Of a DNA stretch of 64,000 nt, positions 22,226-36,300 are shown piece after piece (positions within the stretch are counted from its first letter, which is position 1; the number at the start of each line of letters is the position of its first letter). The stretch is taken from NCBI RefSeq assembly GCF_018446385.1, contig NC_055992.1, positions 97,730,947-97,794,946 on the forward strand, written 5' to 3'. Made by a program: the position numbers and the translations under genes. The DNA comes from Zingiber officinale (Eukaryota; Streptophyta; Magnoliopsida; Zingiberales; Zingiberaceae). The notes beneath the pieces are model-generated. The model was not told the origin of the DNA, searched no databases, and saw only the letters and a list, made by a program, of their open reading frames with translations.

Positions 22226-25200
22226 CATTATGTCCGGCTCTGCTCCTGTCGCTTGGGTGATTCTCCAGTCATCCAGAGTTGAGCTCACCCGAACCCAACT
22301 TTGAACTTCTCTCCTCAAGCAGTCTTCCGCTCTGGCTTCTCGTCCTTCGGATAAGCGTTGTGCACATCCTTCTCGCTTCACCAATGTACTCTTTCGTAGC
22401 TTCTCGTCCCTTGGATGCACTGAGCCCGTCGACTCACTTCCCATGTCATCCTTCTCATCCACTACGTCTTCTACTTGACTTCTTGTGTTTCAAAGTTCCT
22501 ACACACTTAGACACAAAAATCAAAACTAATAGGATCTAACTTGACTTTGTTGATTGCATCAAAACCAACCCGAAGTACTTACAATCTCCTCCTTTTTTGA
22601 TGTGCATCAACCCAAGTTAAGTTTGGATAAACAAACAATAAAACTATTTAAGAAAATAAATTTGACCATAAATACAAGAAATAATTTTACAATGAAGTAC
22701 AGTGAAAAAAATTTCTTTCATAATATGCAAAAGATATTTTCATTATCTCCTCCTTAACTTAACACCTATATTTTCTCTCTCTTTGGTCACATTAAAAAAA
22801 AAGGGAAAAAATATGAAAACTTACAGAAAAATTTTGAAAAAATTTTGAGGATGAAAATAAAGTTTTCAGGAATATTTCTTTTTATAGAAAATAATTTTCA
22901 AAAGTAATAATTTTTATCAATTAAACCTTAGTTTTAGAAAAATAGTTTAAAAATTATTTTTATGCATTGAAAAGTACTAAAAATTTTTGTCATAGTAAAA
23001 CAAAAAAAATTAGGGCAGGAAAAATATTTAATAATAAAATTGTTTTTATTTTAACTAGAATACTTATTTTTAAATAGAAATGATTATTTTTAAATTTAAA
23101 TGTTTAAAAATAGACTTTTAACTAAAAATCTTGCTATTTTTTTCAACATTTAAAATACAATGGTAATCTATAGGAAAATCAAAATTTTCAAAATTAATCT
23201 TAGATATAATTTTAGATTTTAAATTTCCTTTTTTGATAAAGAATTTATAATAAATTATATAATTGTCAAAAAAAAATCCAAAAGAAATTATTAAGAAATT
23301 ATTCTAACATAAAATATACTTCACTATCATATAAAAAATTTTAATGGAAAAAATTAACAATAGGTATACGAACTAATTAATTTTGTAAACGATTTTTAAA
23401 ATTAAAGTAAATTAAACTCAAGACTTGTATAAAAAACAATTTTAATCAAGCTAGACATGATTTAGGAACCCAAAATAAGTTCTAATCTACTGGATTTATC
23501 AGAAATTTTTATGGTATATAATTTCTAGGAATTTTTCTAATTTAGGACTTGTAAAATCTAAAATAGCAATTTAACCCTCTATTGTATTTAACATGAAAAA
23601 TATTCAAGTTTGAACATGCTGATTTCTTTTTCAATTGTTCTCATTGATATTTTAATTTTTCATTTTCATCCTTGAGTTTGTTAAAATTTTCAACTATGCC
23701 TTCTTGATCTTCCTTTGATTTTAGATATTTAGATCTAGTTTCACACAAAAATCTACTTAGTATTTTAATACACTCATAAAATTTATCTGAAGAAAGCTTA
23801 CTTACCTAACTTACCACGTCGTACTCATCGGTAGATGCTCCCCTTTCATCAATGTTATCCTCGAAAGTGGCTTCGTCTTCAGGTAGGTATTCGGCTATTA
23901 TTGTTGTGTTGGTGATCTCCTCAGTCTCAAATTCCTCTGATGACGAACTGATGTCCATCGAAGAGTCAGATTCTTCTTTTCTTGATTATTCGTGGAGTTC
24001 CAAGAATTTTTCCCAAAATTTTTTTGCACATTTGTGGGGGCTAATTCTTTCGAGTTCTTGAACAGGTAGCACACTCAGAAGATGAAACTTGAATTTACCA
24101 TTTGCCATAAATTCTTTCCATTGCTTGTTAATCCAATAATGTTCCTCAAGTTCTTTTCCATCTTGACTTTTGGGCACTTCAAAACTAAATTTAATGGTTA
24201 ATAAAATATTGAAGTCGGTTTTGAAGAATACCTCTATACGTCGCTTCCAAAATATGAACTCCCCCTCGAACACTGGTGGGTAAATACTAGTGGTCATCTC
24301 TTGCTACTTTAGTCAGCGGTTAGTCCTCCTATGGCGTCCGGGATCTGATACCAATTATTAGTCCTGGTGAGGCCGATTAGAGGGGAGTGAATGCCCCTAA
24401 AAATATAATTAGAAAAATCTCTTACTTTTCAAACTAGTAAGGATAAACAGTTAAACAATTATAAATAAATTAATCAACAACATAAAAAAAGGCAGGATTT
24501 ACTTGGTTATAATTTTGGTAGTTGTTAATCCAAGGCAAGTGAAAACTCTTTGAGAATCTCCTTCGTTGAAAGTAGAGAACCCTCTTACAATCATTGACAG
24601 CTTAGTAAGGAGTATAGAAATTTATTACAAGTTGTATATTGGACTAGGGCTCTATTTATAGTCCACTAGTCGAAATATTCATTTTGAAGATGTGGCACTT
24701 TCGGACACATGGACCCGATCCAGGTGGCCCTAGCGGTGCACGTTTATCAGTTTCATAATGTCTTGGAGATAAAATTTTATCCCCGCCTAGACTAGTCCGA
24801 GCGCTTGGAGTGTTGCTGACGTGGACCCAAGACCTATCAACTCTGCAACAGCTTGAAGAGGCACCTTGATTGGTACTAGGGTGGTCCAGGCGCCTAGAGT
24901 CTGGGGACCTGGACTTGGTCCAGGCTCCTGGACAAGTTAACTTCGCGTTGACTTGTCCGGCTTCTATTCCGATCGCTTGAGTGATTCTCCGACCATCTAG
25001 AGTTAAGCTCACCCTAACTCAACTCCGACCTTCTCTTCTCAAGCAGTTTTCCGCTTCGGCTTCTCGTCCCTCGGAAGTGCTACACACGTCCTTCTCGCTC
25101 CACCAGTGTAATCTTCCATAGTTTCTTGTCACTCGGATGAATCGAGCTTGTCGACTCACTTATCGTGCATTTCTTCTCGTCCGCTGCATCTTCCGCTCGA

Positions 25201-25306
25201 ATTCTTATGTTCTTAAGGTCCTGCACACTTAGACACAAGGATTAAAATCTAACAGGATTTAACTTCACTTAGTTGACCACATTAAAACTAATCCGGGATA
25301 CTTACA
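22226..25306 (-). mobile_element. Gag-only LTR retrotransposon, second copy, decayed
   Basis: The right LTR (about 24356-25306) borders a primer site TGGTATCAGATCC on the - strand. The left LTR is only a remnant (about 22226-22583), next to a purine tract. A TATAAATAG box at about 24650 fits - orientation. The interior of about 1.8 kb has a short gag frame (23986-24297) related to that of the element at 60204, and no pol. It is broken and older than the 10504 copy. Confidence 0.7.
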
Positions 25307-25556
25307 ATGACTTCTTAATTTGATATTTCATATGTCTTCTAGTGCCCAAACTACCATGATTACATGAGAATGTCTCTAGTTCTATGTTCTTCTGCTGAGT
25401 TGGAGAGTCTCACCCATAATGACTTCTTAGTTTGATATTTTATATGTATTTCAGTGTACGAACTACCATGATTACATGAGAATATCTCTAATTCTATGCT
25501 TTTCTACTAAGCCGGTCAATCTCATTCGTAAAGACTTTTTAGTTTGATATTTTCTA
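25307..25556. repeat. 112-bp tandem repeat, two further units
   Basis: Units start around 25345 and 25457. The next unit is cut by the copia remnant. Confidence 0.75.
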
Positions 25557-28500
25557 TGTATTATGTATAAATAAAGTCTCTCACATACTCATTCATTCAT
25601 TCACTCACTTCCTTCCAAGCAAAGCAAGCATTGCATTCTTGCATTGGAGAGTTCAAGAAGCTTCCTCGGTTCGGAGGTCTTGCGATTTGCAGTGCTGCTA
25701 TCACAAGATAAAAGTCGTTGTATCTTGGGAGATGATTGTCGTATTCCGTGAGCACCGTATGCGGAGTATACCATCATTCTGCCTGCACTCAGTTTGCATC
25801 AGTAATAAAGGACCCAATATTTTTAAGGCGAATTTTCTTCGTGCAAACTGATGGCTGGAATCAATGACGTTCCAACCGTCGTTCCAACCGGAGAGAAGCT
25901 GAAAAAGTTCAACAGAGCCGACTTTAAAAGATGGCAACAGAAGATGTTGTTCTACCTGACAACATTAAACCTCGTACGATTTTTGCATAAAGACCTGCCA
26001 GCTGCTACGGAAGGTAATTCTGATAGTAAGGCTGCATACGATGCGTGGTCGCACGGAGATTTCCTGTGCCGTAACTACATTCTCAATGCATTGGACAACG
26101 TGTTGTATAACGTGTATTGTTCAATAGAGATGGCAAAATCTCTATGGGAGTCACTTGAAAGGAAATACAAAACCGAAAGTGTCGGGTTGAAGAAATTCAT
26201 CGTCGGCCGATTTCTGGATTTCAAAATGCTGGATCCCAAGAGTGTAATATCTCAAGTCCAAGACATGCAACTGATAATGCATGATCTGGATGCCGAAGGC
26301 ATGAAGCTGAACGAGTCGTTCAAAGTAGCCCGATAATCGAGAAACTCCCTCCGTCGTGGAAGGATTTCAAAAATTACCTAAAGCACAAGCAAAAGGAGAT
26401 GAGACTTGAAGACCTAATCCTAAGGCTACAAATAGAGGAAGATAATCGAAAGATGTTCGACTCCAGAGGAACGAAGCGGGCAGTCGACGAGATGTCTAAC
26501 CTGGCTGAACCAAAAGACAAAAAGCTGAAGCAATCCAAAAAGAATGCTCAAGGTAAGAAATTCAAGGGCACATGCTACAAATGCGGAAAGCCAGGAGACA
26601 TGTCCAAGGATTGCAGACGCCCGAAGAAACCAACCAAGAGTCAGAAGGATGTTGCGAACCAAGTCGTAACTTCTAACGACATGGAATTGGATCTCACTAT
26701 GGTAGTGTTTGAAGCCAACACGGTGGTGGATAACCCGAAGCAGTGATGGATCGATACTGGAGCAACCCGTCATATTTGTTCTGATAAGGCGATGTTCTTC
26801 AAGTATACTCCGATAAGTGGAAGAAAGCTCTATATGGGCAATTCCATGACATCCTCGATTGTCGGACTCGAGAAAGTTGTTCTAAAAATGACGTATGGGA
26901 AAGAGCTAACGCTCATTGATGTGCTCCATGTTCCCGACATCAGGAAAAACCTAGTTTCTAGATCAGCACTTGTTAAGGCCAGTTTCATACTAGTGTTCTA
27001 GTCAAACAACTTTATACTTATGAAAAATGGTGTATTCGTAGGTAAAGGGTACTTAGAACAGAGTCTGTTCAAAATTGTTGTAATGACTGTACACCATGAA
27101 TTTGATGGTAATAAAATAAAAGCTTCCAACTATGTTGTTGAGTGTTTTAATTTGTGGCATGATCGACTTGGGCATGTCAATAATAATACTCTGAAATGTC
27201 TTGTCAAGTTAAATTTATTACCAAACGTCAATGTTGATGAAACAAACAAATGTGAAGTGTGCGTGGAAGCAAAAATGAAGAGACTACCTTTTCATTCGGT
27301 GGAAAGGTCAACGACTCCTCTAGAGTTAATACATAGTGATCTATGTGACTTAAAATTCGTGCATACTAGAGGAGGTAAAAAGTATTTTATTACTTTTATC
27401 GATGACTGCACGAGGTTCTGTTATGTCTTTCTTTTAAGAAGTAAAGATGAAGCCTTAGAAGCTTTCGGAACCTATAAAACAGAAGTTGAAAATCAATTTG
27501 ATAAACGAATTAAAATAATTCGTAGCGATAGAGGAGGAGAATATGGTGCACCGTTTGATGAGTTTTGTTCAGAATCTGGCATTATCCATCAAACAACGAC
27601 GCCTTACTCGCCTCAATCAAATGGTGTTGCCGAACGTAAAAATCGGGCACTAAAAGAAATGATGAATGTCTTGATGATAAATTTAGGCTTACTCCAGAAC
27701 TTGTGGGGGGAAGCTATACTATCAGCAAACCACATTCTCAACAAAATCCCTGACAAGAAAAATGATAAAACACCATATGAACTATGGAAAAGTCACGAGC
27801 CATCGTACAAATACCTAAAGGTATGGGGGGTGCTTAGCAAAGGTCGAAGTACCTAAGTCAAAGCAAGTAAAGATCATACCTAAAACTTTCGATGATAATG
27901 TTTAAAGTGATAACAACGGAAGTTCTAACGAAAATAATGTTTCTAAACTTAGTTGTCGTAAAATGACTATTGACAATCAAAGCGAAGAGCCACGTCAGAG
28001 CAAACGAGCTAGAGTTGAGAAATCGTTCGGGTTGGACTTCATGACTTTTATGTCGGAAATGGACCCAAGAACATTAAGCGAAACTCTCTCTAGTCCCGAT
28101 GCCCCAATGTGGAAAGAAGCCGTCAATAGTAAAATCGAGTCTATCATGAATAACCATACTTGGGAACTAGTAGACCTTCCTTCTGGAACCAAACCATTAG
28201 GTTGTAAGCGGATACTAAAACGCAAGTATAAAGCTGATGGATCAATTGACAAGTATAAGGTCAGACTTGTAGCCAAAGGGTACAAGCAAAAGGAATGCCT
28301 TGACTACTTTGATACCTACTCACCGGTGACAAGGATTACATCCATACGAGTGCTGATAGCTATCGCAACACTGTATGACCTTGAAATACACCAAATGGAT
28401 GTTAAGACTACGTTCTTAAATGGTGAGTTAGAAGAAGAAATCTATATGGAGCAACCCGAAGGGTTTGTAGCTCCAGAAAAGAGGAAAAGGTGTGTCAGCT

Positions 28501-30651
28501 TGTTAAGTCGTTGTACGAACTTAAACAAGTGCCTAAACAATGACACGAAAAATTTGACAAAATAATGCTATCAAACGAATTCAAAATAAATGAATGTGAC
28601 AAATGCATTTATGTCAAAAGCACACCTGAAGGTCATGTAATGATCTGTCTATACGTAGACGACATGCTTATAATGGGCAGTAATCATGAGGTAATCATGA
28701 GTACAAAGAAAATATTGACCAAGAATTTCGATATGAAAGATATGGGTCTAGCAGATGTTATATTGGGAATTAAAATTCTCAGGACACCCGATGGGATAAT
28801 TTTGACACAATCCCATTATGTAGAGTCAATATTGAAAAGGTTCAATGCGAACAATCTCTCTACAGTGAAAACACTTATGGATCTAAGTTAACACTTAGCG
28901 AAAAACCATGGTGAGCCCATATCGTAATTAGAATATTCTCGGATAATAGCCAGCTTGATGTATCTCATAAACTACACACATCCATATATTGCCTATACAG
29001 TCAACAAGCTAAGTCATTTTACGAGTAATCTAAACGACATCCATTGGAAATCATTGATACGAGTTCTTAGATATTTGAAATATACTATGAACTATGGATT
29101 ACATTACGAAAAGTATCCCGCTGTCTTAGAGGGATATTGTCATGCTAATTGGATATCAGATACAAAAGATTCCAAATCCACTAGTGGGTATGTATTCACA
29201 ATCGGTGGAGGAGTGGTATCTTGGAAATCCACAAAGCAAACTACATAGCTCGGTCAACTATGGAATCCGAGTTTATAGCATTAAACAAAGCAGCTGAAGA
29301 AGCTGAATGGCTGCTGAATTTCTTGGAAGATATTCTGAGCTGGACGAAACCTGTGCCCGCCATACTTATACACTGTGATAGTCAATCAGCGATTGGAAGA
29401 GCACAGAATAGTATGTATAATATAATGGTAAGTCTCGACATATACGTCGTAGACACAATACCATTAGGCAGTTGATCTCGAATGAACTGATTGCAATCAA
29501 CTATGTCAAGTCCAAAGATAATTTGGCAGATCCTCTTACGAAGGGGCTAAGTCAAGATCAAGTATATTGCTCATCGAAAGAAATGAGATTAAAAATCTAC
29601 AACTAAAAATGACTGTAGCGGTAACCCAACCTTGTTGACTGGAGATCCTAATATCTTGGTTCAATGGGACAATGAAGTTACAGAAGTTGCGTTACAGCAC
29701 ACGAGATATATTATCATTATCTCTATCCCAATCCTAGGATGAACTTGTGTTGCCCTACCACATATAGTGAGGTTAAGCTTATGCTTTTAATGACTTCTAT
29801 ACGTAAGGTGGAATATGGTAGGATACTCTTGATAGAAGTGTCACCTATGTGAGTGTGAAAACTGGTTGTTTCAATGAAACACTCATGAATCCAAGATGAT
29901 ATCCATGGTCAAAACGAAAACAACTATGACAACCCAAAGTAAGTGAGATAAATCTTTGTGTGGGTGTTATTGTCTTAATATACACAAACAGCTGAGCAGT
30001 TCAAGAAATCACGTTCACTGCGCAACCTAGTATACTCGATAGCATTCCACTATGGAAGGTTCAAAGTCATAAGCTACCTCTCCCAATGCATTGACTTATC
30101 GATTGAACTCTCCTTAGGTGATAACATGCATGTATTATTTTTCATTTATGTGGGGGATTGTTAGAAATTATAAATGGAAAAATAATCAAAAATGTTTAAA
30201 TATCTTTTGGATGATTAAATGGTACATCTAATGAAGAGGTAGTATGCCTCTTAGGAAAGGATGCGATCTACATCACCCATTTTGAAATGGATGGATGAGA
30301 TCTAATTGAATCAAGAGGTTCTTATACCCTTTCATATGTATAAATAAAGTCCCTCACATGCTCATTCATTCATTCATTCACTTCCTTCCAAGCAAAGCAA
30401 GCATTGCATTTTTATATTGGAGAGTTCAAGAAGCTTCCTTGGTTCGGAGGTTTTGCGATTTGCAGTGCTGTTATCGCAAGATAAAAGTTGTTATATTTTG
30501 GGAGACGATTGTCGTATTCCGTGAGCACCGTGTGCGGGGCAAATTCGTCTTAAAGAGATAGAGTCTAACTCTAGCCTCGACTTAGCCGAAAACGATGGTA
30601 TATCATCATTCTGCCTGTACTCAGCTTGCATTAGCAATAAAGGACCCAACA
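25557..30651 (+). mobile_element. Ty1/copia retrotransposon, decayed
   Basis: The order is 5' LTR remnant (25557-25819), gag from 25851 with a CYKCGKPGDMSKDC zinc knuckle near 26567, protease (WIDTGA near 26748), integrase (about 27150-27830, HDRLGH and the DDE core), reverse transcriptase (about 28100-28890, YVDDMLIMGS), RNase H (about 29100-29560), purine tract TGGGGGAT and 3' LTR. Integrase before reverse transcriptase defines Ty1/copia. The frame is broken in roughly half a dozen places, and the 5' LTR lacks its start and a middle piece, so it is an old copy. Confidence 0.9.
30159..30651 (+). repeat. 3' LTR of the copia element
   Basis: The LTR is 493 bp, TGTTAGAAATT...GACCCAACA, directly after the purine tract. 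It shares with the 5' remnant the block TCATTCATTCATTCACTTCC and the TATGTATAAATAAAG promoter-like box. Confidence 0.85.
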
Positions 30652-30890
30652 ATAATCTGACATATATTTTTTAGTCTTTAATGGCTTTAATTCTACCTTG
30701 TGCCCATCAGGAACCTCGTAGCTTCATGTTCAATATGTATTTTATTAAGCTAAAAGCTTGAAGCTAGAAGATATTCAGTTAGAATAATAGTGCATCAATG
30801 TTAACGTAACAGATTGACAGATTTACACATTCAATTCATATCCAATAATCTAAATTCATCTTCATGCATCAAACATTAGATCATTTAATT

Positions 30891-31138
30891 GGGTGCCCCA
30901 AGGTTACGGTGCAACGGTTAAAGCTCTTCAATGATTAACTATACATTTAAGGTTCAATTCTTAGTTATGGCGCATTGCAAGAATTTCCGTTCAGTGGAAT
31001 GATAAGCCTAAGAACACAAACAGTCAGGATGAGCCATCGTCAGCACTTTCCGATTTACCCTGATAGCTGGTGGAAAATTTTCATGAGACCAGGTCGATCA
31101 TAAGAGCTAAATACCTAAATTATCAAAAAAAAAAAAAA
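30891..31138 (+). mobile_element. Probable tRNA-derived SINE with A-tail
   Basis: It starts GGGTGCCCCAAGGTTACGG with an A-box-like GTGCAACGGTTAAAGC, then a B-box-like GGTTCAATTC about 50 bp on, and ends in a 13-15 bp A run. About 250 bp is normal for plant SINEs. No clear target duplication was found. Confidence 0.5.
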
Positions 31139-32075
31139 CATACATCACTTAATAGAGGTTTAATTTCTTAATAGCAAAATTATTGTGGGTTGTAATTAAT
31201 CTCACATTAACTGTGCCTTTGTTAGGTCCAACTGCTTAAAATCACAATATACAAACACAAACTTGTCAAGATTGAAGGGAGGAAAAAAAACAAAATAGCA
31301 AGTTAGTAAAAGATTTACCTGCTGTATTTCCCACGTTGCCTGCTTGGTTGGGTGAAGAACACACAAAAAGGACGAGATTTGTTGAATAATTAATCATTCA
31401 TAGAATACCATAGATTCCATAACGAGAATATAATTTGGTGCTATGTTGGAAGAACACACCCAAGAGAAAGGATAGTGGTAGCTAAAAAATAAAAATAAAA
31501 AATAACAATAATAAGGACGATCACAAGATGCTCTAAATTCAGATCTTGTTCTCCACATTCTTCTCTTGATGTGCCTCACTGCGCAGTGTTTGTTCACATG
31601 ATTTATTTCTTGTCACCGAATCACCATTTTGTTTTCAAACTCAGAAGCTGCCAAAGATTTAGGCACCATCGACACCATTGTTCACATGTTTCCTCCAGTA
31701 CCAAGTCATTGATTGTTGATCCCAACTTCAAGTCAATGCTCAACTGGTATTATTAATTACTTCTCTTGTTCTTTTTCCAAACATTTCTTGCTATTTTTTT
31801 CCCAGACTATTAATAGTGACTATGATCTGTAATATCTCCTTTTCAATAAAGACTATAGAATGAATGTTATAATCACATCTTGATTTTACTTCTGTTTTTG
31901 GTTGAACTGGCATTAGTTCTTTTTCTTTTGGTCGTGAGCAGTTAAGTTCTTGTAATGACACAAAGTTGGCTGTCTCGAAGGTACTGAATCTGCTACAATT
32001 ATGTTTCAGCCATCATTTCTCTCTTCTTTTTCTTTCTTTTAACAACAAAACTGCTCTCTTTCTGCAAGTTCTTAG
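31139..32075. other. Intergenic DNA before a small gene
   Basis: AT-rich DNA with no domain-bearing frame. CT-rich tracts near 32010-32045 may be the leader of the following small gene. Confidence 0.4.
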
Positions 32076-32414
32076 ATGAGAACAGAAACCATGCAAATGA
32101 GAGACGCAGAGAAGAAGAAGAAGAAGAAGAAGACATGGAGAAGAATTCTCTCCTTCCTGCTCACGTTCAAACAAAAGAGTGGAGAAGAGGAAAAAGCACC
32201 AGTAAGGACCGAGCCGTTGAAGCTTTCATGCTCCGGTGGATTGTTTGCTCACCTTCTTCAGAAAAGAGTTAGGCTCACTCCTTCAGGGACTCTTTCTTCT
32301 TGTTTCACTCCCTCAATGGCAGAAGAAGACAGTGAGGTGCCTTACAAGTGCTTGGAGCATCAAAACCAAGTTTTGGGAGCCAAACCTTTTGGGCCAATTT
32401 ACCTGGTAACATGA
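32076..32414 (+). CDS. Hypothetical small plant protein
   Basis: A 112-codon frame with a Lys-rich N terminus (AEKKKKKKKTWRRILSFLLT), a middle KLSCSGGLFAHLL and a C terminus ending KPFGPIYLVT. The tail resembles that of a group of short uncharacterised plant proteins ending in GP-Y-VT, as I remember them. The start could also be the ATG at 32091. It has no signal peptide or known domain, and stands alone about 0.9 kb from the end of RPT1. Confidence 0.45.
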   Translation: MRTETMQMRDAEKKKKKKKTWRRILSFLLTFKQKSGEEEKAPVRTEPLKLSCSGGLFAHLLQKRVRLTPSGTLSSCFTPSMAEEDSEVPYKCLEHQNQVLGAKPFGPIYLVT

Positions 32415-33337
32415 GAGTTCTTGATCCAATCATACAATCGCAATACTTGCTAGATTAAGGATTTCTGTGAACATTGGAAGTGATTCTTTGGCAATACAAT
32501 TCAATAAAGTTGAAATGTTTGCTGAAGTTTGGTAAAATTTTATAATCACTCAAGCTTTTTTGTCAGATGAAAATTCCATTGGGACAAATTTTTTTTTTTT
32601 TTCAAACATAGAGGGTCAGGGATTCAGAAAATTGCCCTGTATTTGTTTACTGGTGCAATTTCTAATCTGCCGATGTGCAATTTCTGTGCTTTTGTTTGAA
32701 AAAAGCAGTTGTAGGCTGCCAATGGCAATCACTGCTATGCTTCCACGGGCTTCAACACAAATGGGCACCATCACTGTTAGCTCCCATGCTTCCTGTCCTT
32801 TGTCGTTCTATTTTTTCACACATTGGATCTGAGATATCATTCTTCTAAATGCGAATGACTTTCACTTGAGATCTTACACTGTTAAAGATTACGAGGAACA
32901 AAAACTCAAAATGTCATCAGGTTCATTGTCTCTAGCCTCGTAATTTACATCCTCCATATTGATCACGAAAAACCTTTTGCTACGTATTTACTCAGGAGGG
33001 CGGATCATAAAGGGGAGTTACTCTTACTTGATTGCATAAAAGTTGGCATAGCCATGGAACATTCTTTTACGGGAAAAGAATTAGAACTGACAAAAAAAAA
33101 AATGAACAAATTCATTTTTGTAGAATTAAAATCACCCTGACTTGAGATTCATAACTAGTAAATCTCTGGAATTACAACAAATATAGTGCTCTTGGTTAAT
33201 TCTTTAGACAGGCAGTACACTTGCAAGACATTTATGCAACTGCAATCTGAAGTTACATTCTCCTTCTAAAAAACAGAGGAACTTAATTGATAGTGTGCAT
33301 CTCGCAGTTAACCAAATGATGGCCTTAAAGGCAATAC
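32415..33337. other. Intergenic DNA between convergent genes
   Basis: This is the 3' flank of both the small gene and RPT1. I see no further gene. The open frame at 32560-32832 starts in a T run and shows no domain. Confidence 0.4.
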
Positions 33338-36300
33338 TTAGTTGTAGACCATGTACTTGGGCGTAGCACTAAACTTCTGGTAGCCTTTGATGACTTTATT
33401 CACTGCATCAAGAAAATCTTTCTCTGTGACAGTTTTCCTTCTTGCTCGGATGGCATACATCCCAGCTTCAGTGCAGACACTTCTTATATCCGCCCCTAAA
33501 GAACAAACACCGTCAGCATGAAACTTGAACGTGGATTTGAAGTTACATTTAAAACAACAATCGACTGAGATTTGCAAGCAGCAAGAGAGATTGCCAGATG
33601 TTTATGCACTTAAAACAAATCTATCCGACAACATGAATACAAGTGCAAGATTTTAAAATTCTAATAGAATCCTGCAGTAATTCTATAGACTGTTGAATGT
33701 TTTTTGCCTCACAAAGCTAGATCATCCTCATTGACAAATAAAGAAATGAAGAATCATTTTCTGGAGAAATTAATAAAAAATAATTTTCTGCACTTAATGT
33801 GTCCTGTATTTTAAGTATAATCATGAAGTCTTAGACTTGAAGCAAGTATTTCTCACCAGTGGAATTGGGGCAGAGACGAGCAAGAAGCTCGAACCGGATA
33901 TCCCTGTCGCAGTTCATTGTCCTGGTGTGAATCTTGAATATTTGTGTCCGACCCTCCAAATCGGGTAAGCCAAATTCAACCTTTCGATCTAACCGTCCAG
34001 GACGCAACAGTGCAGGATCCAGAGTATCAGGCCTGCAATATTTGCAAGAGATGGATATCAATTAATAAAAGATCGTTTGTCTTAATAATATAGGGCAACT
34101 ATTAATACCATCACTTCTTGAAGCATTTATGACGCTACATAGTCTTGCAGACAAATTTATTAGCCAAATGACTGAAGTGAAGACATCAATTAACAGCTGC
34201 AATTCAGGAATTAACTCAGCCAGAGAGCCCACAAGGCAATCTCTGAATAGGCTTATTGAAATATTGGCATTCCTAAATCAAGACAAACCCAATTTCTTCT
34301 CTCTCATTCACTATCACACACACAAAATCACTCTAAATACAAGCTACCCCAGTTTTAACATTTCAGATGAAAATGAATGATTTGGAACTTCAGATACGTA
34401 AAAGGAATCAAATTTGAGTCTTTGGGCAGTATAACCACTATGATAATATGTTGCCACAGATGCAACAGTAACAGTAGGTTTATAATATAAATTGGTATTA
34501 GGAAGCCTAGACCATATGCCCAATCCAGTTCATTAACATACCTGTTGGTAGCCATGAGAACTTTAATGTTTCCTCTAGCATCGAAACCATCAAGCTGATT
34601 AACAATTTCAAGCATGGTACGCTGAACTTCATTGTCACCACCAACCCCATCATCAAACCGAGCACCACCGATTGCATCGACTTCATCAAAGAAGACAATG
34701 CAAGCCTTCTTTGATCGTGCCATCTATAGGGAAAAAAGTGTTTAGAACATAATAGAAATAGCCAACAAAAAATCACAACCAATAGATGGACAAGAAACGA
34801 CACAAATTGACATGGAAGGTTGATTACCTGAAAAAGTTCACGAACCATCCGTGCACCTTCTCCAACATACTTTTGAACAAGCTCACTTCCAATTACACGA
34901 ATAAAACAAGCATCTGTTCTGTTGGCTACTGCTCTTGCTAATAGTGTTTTTCCAGTTCCAGGGGGGCCATAACAGAGCACACCTTTTGGAGGATCAATCC
35001 CTAATTTGATAAACTTCTCCGGATGAAGCATGGGAAGCTCTACAACCTAAAGAATATGGCCACAGATAGTGCAAATGAGGAAGCTGATAACGATTTGGTA
35101 TAATCCAATTTAATGACCTTAACTTACATGCATCAACTACAAATCAAATCTTAAAAAAAAATTACGAAATGTTATTGTTGGATAACAAAAATACTACATA
35201 ATAAATAACAAAATCTAAACACAGCTATAAAAACATTGGTAAATAAACGCACTTCTCGCATCTTCTCAATTTGCTCCTTGCATCCACCTACATCATTGTA
35301 GGTGACATCAGGCTTCTCCTCAACAGTCATCATTGTTACACTCGGATCAATCTTCGGAGGCAAAGGAATCTGAATCTGATATTTGTTCCTATCAACCCTG
35401 TATTAGAAAGTGAAGAGAACATGACACACATGTAGCAAATTACAGAGCAAAACTCCCTTGTAACTCTATCAGGTTTACATAATACACCAATCAACTGTAA
35501 AGCTTAACAAAATTCATATTGAAATATTTTCCTCACCCAACACGCATCCCTTCTTCAATGTCAGTCGGGGAGACTTTGTCTCCCAGTCCAACAACAAACT
35601 ACACAAGAGAGAGAGATTACATCATACATTCAAGAAAAATAAAATATGTTTAATCTGAGCTCAGACAGTCTGAAATTATATATAATTTTTTTTTAAAAAA
35701 AAAGGCATAAAATATACCTTAGCTATCTGCTTGACATTAATCACATATTTAGCATCTTCTGTGTTTGGACTGATAATCTTAGTACACCTTGCAACCTTCA
35801 AGAGAAATAAACAACCAATTTAAAAAAAAATAAGAAAACTAATAATATATATATACAGCAGCCTTGCCTGTGCATTCTGAAGTATATTTTTCTTAGTATT
35901 TCTATTTTGATGACTGTGATAGCACACATCTTGGTTTGGGGACCAAAGATTGAATGCTCATCATTCTCATCAATGGTAAAAAATATAATCATAAATTTTT
36001 TAGTTTCCTATTAATTTATTAAAAGTAACCCGTGCATTGTGTATTTAAAAATCCTATTTGTTTAATTGCAGGGGAAAAAAACAAATGAATGGGAAGCTGA
36101 AGCATAGGAAAGTGTTTCCTTCAAATAATCAAATTCATATCTCTGCATAATTGGTTGATTAAAGAGTCTGCATCAATTACTTTGTTGGGTTAAAACAAAG
36201 CAGAAAAAACATGATTCATTGCATTAAGTGTGCATCTGTTGTCACAGATTGTTTGATCTAATCCAAATAGCTAAGAAAATTTTTTCGTGTGGATCACGAC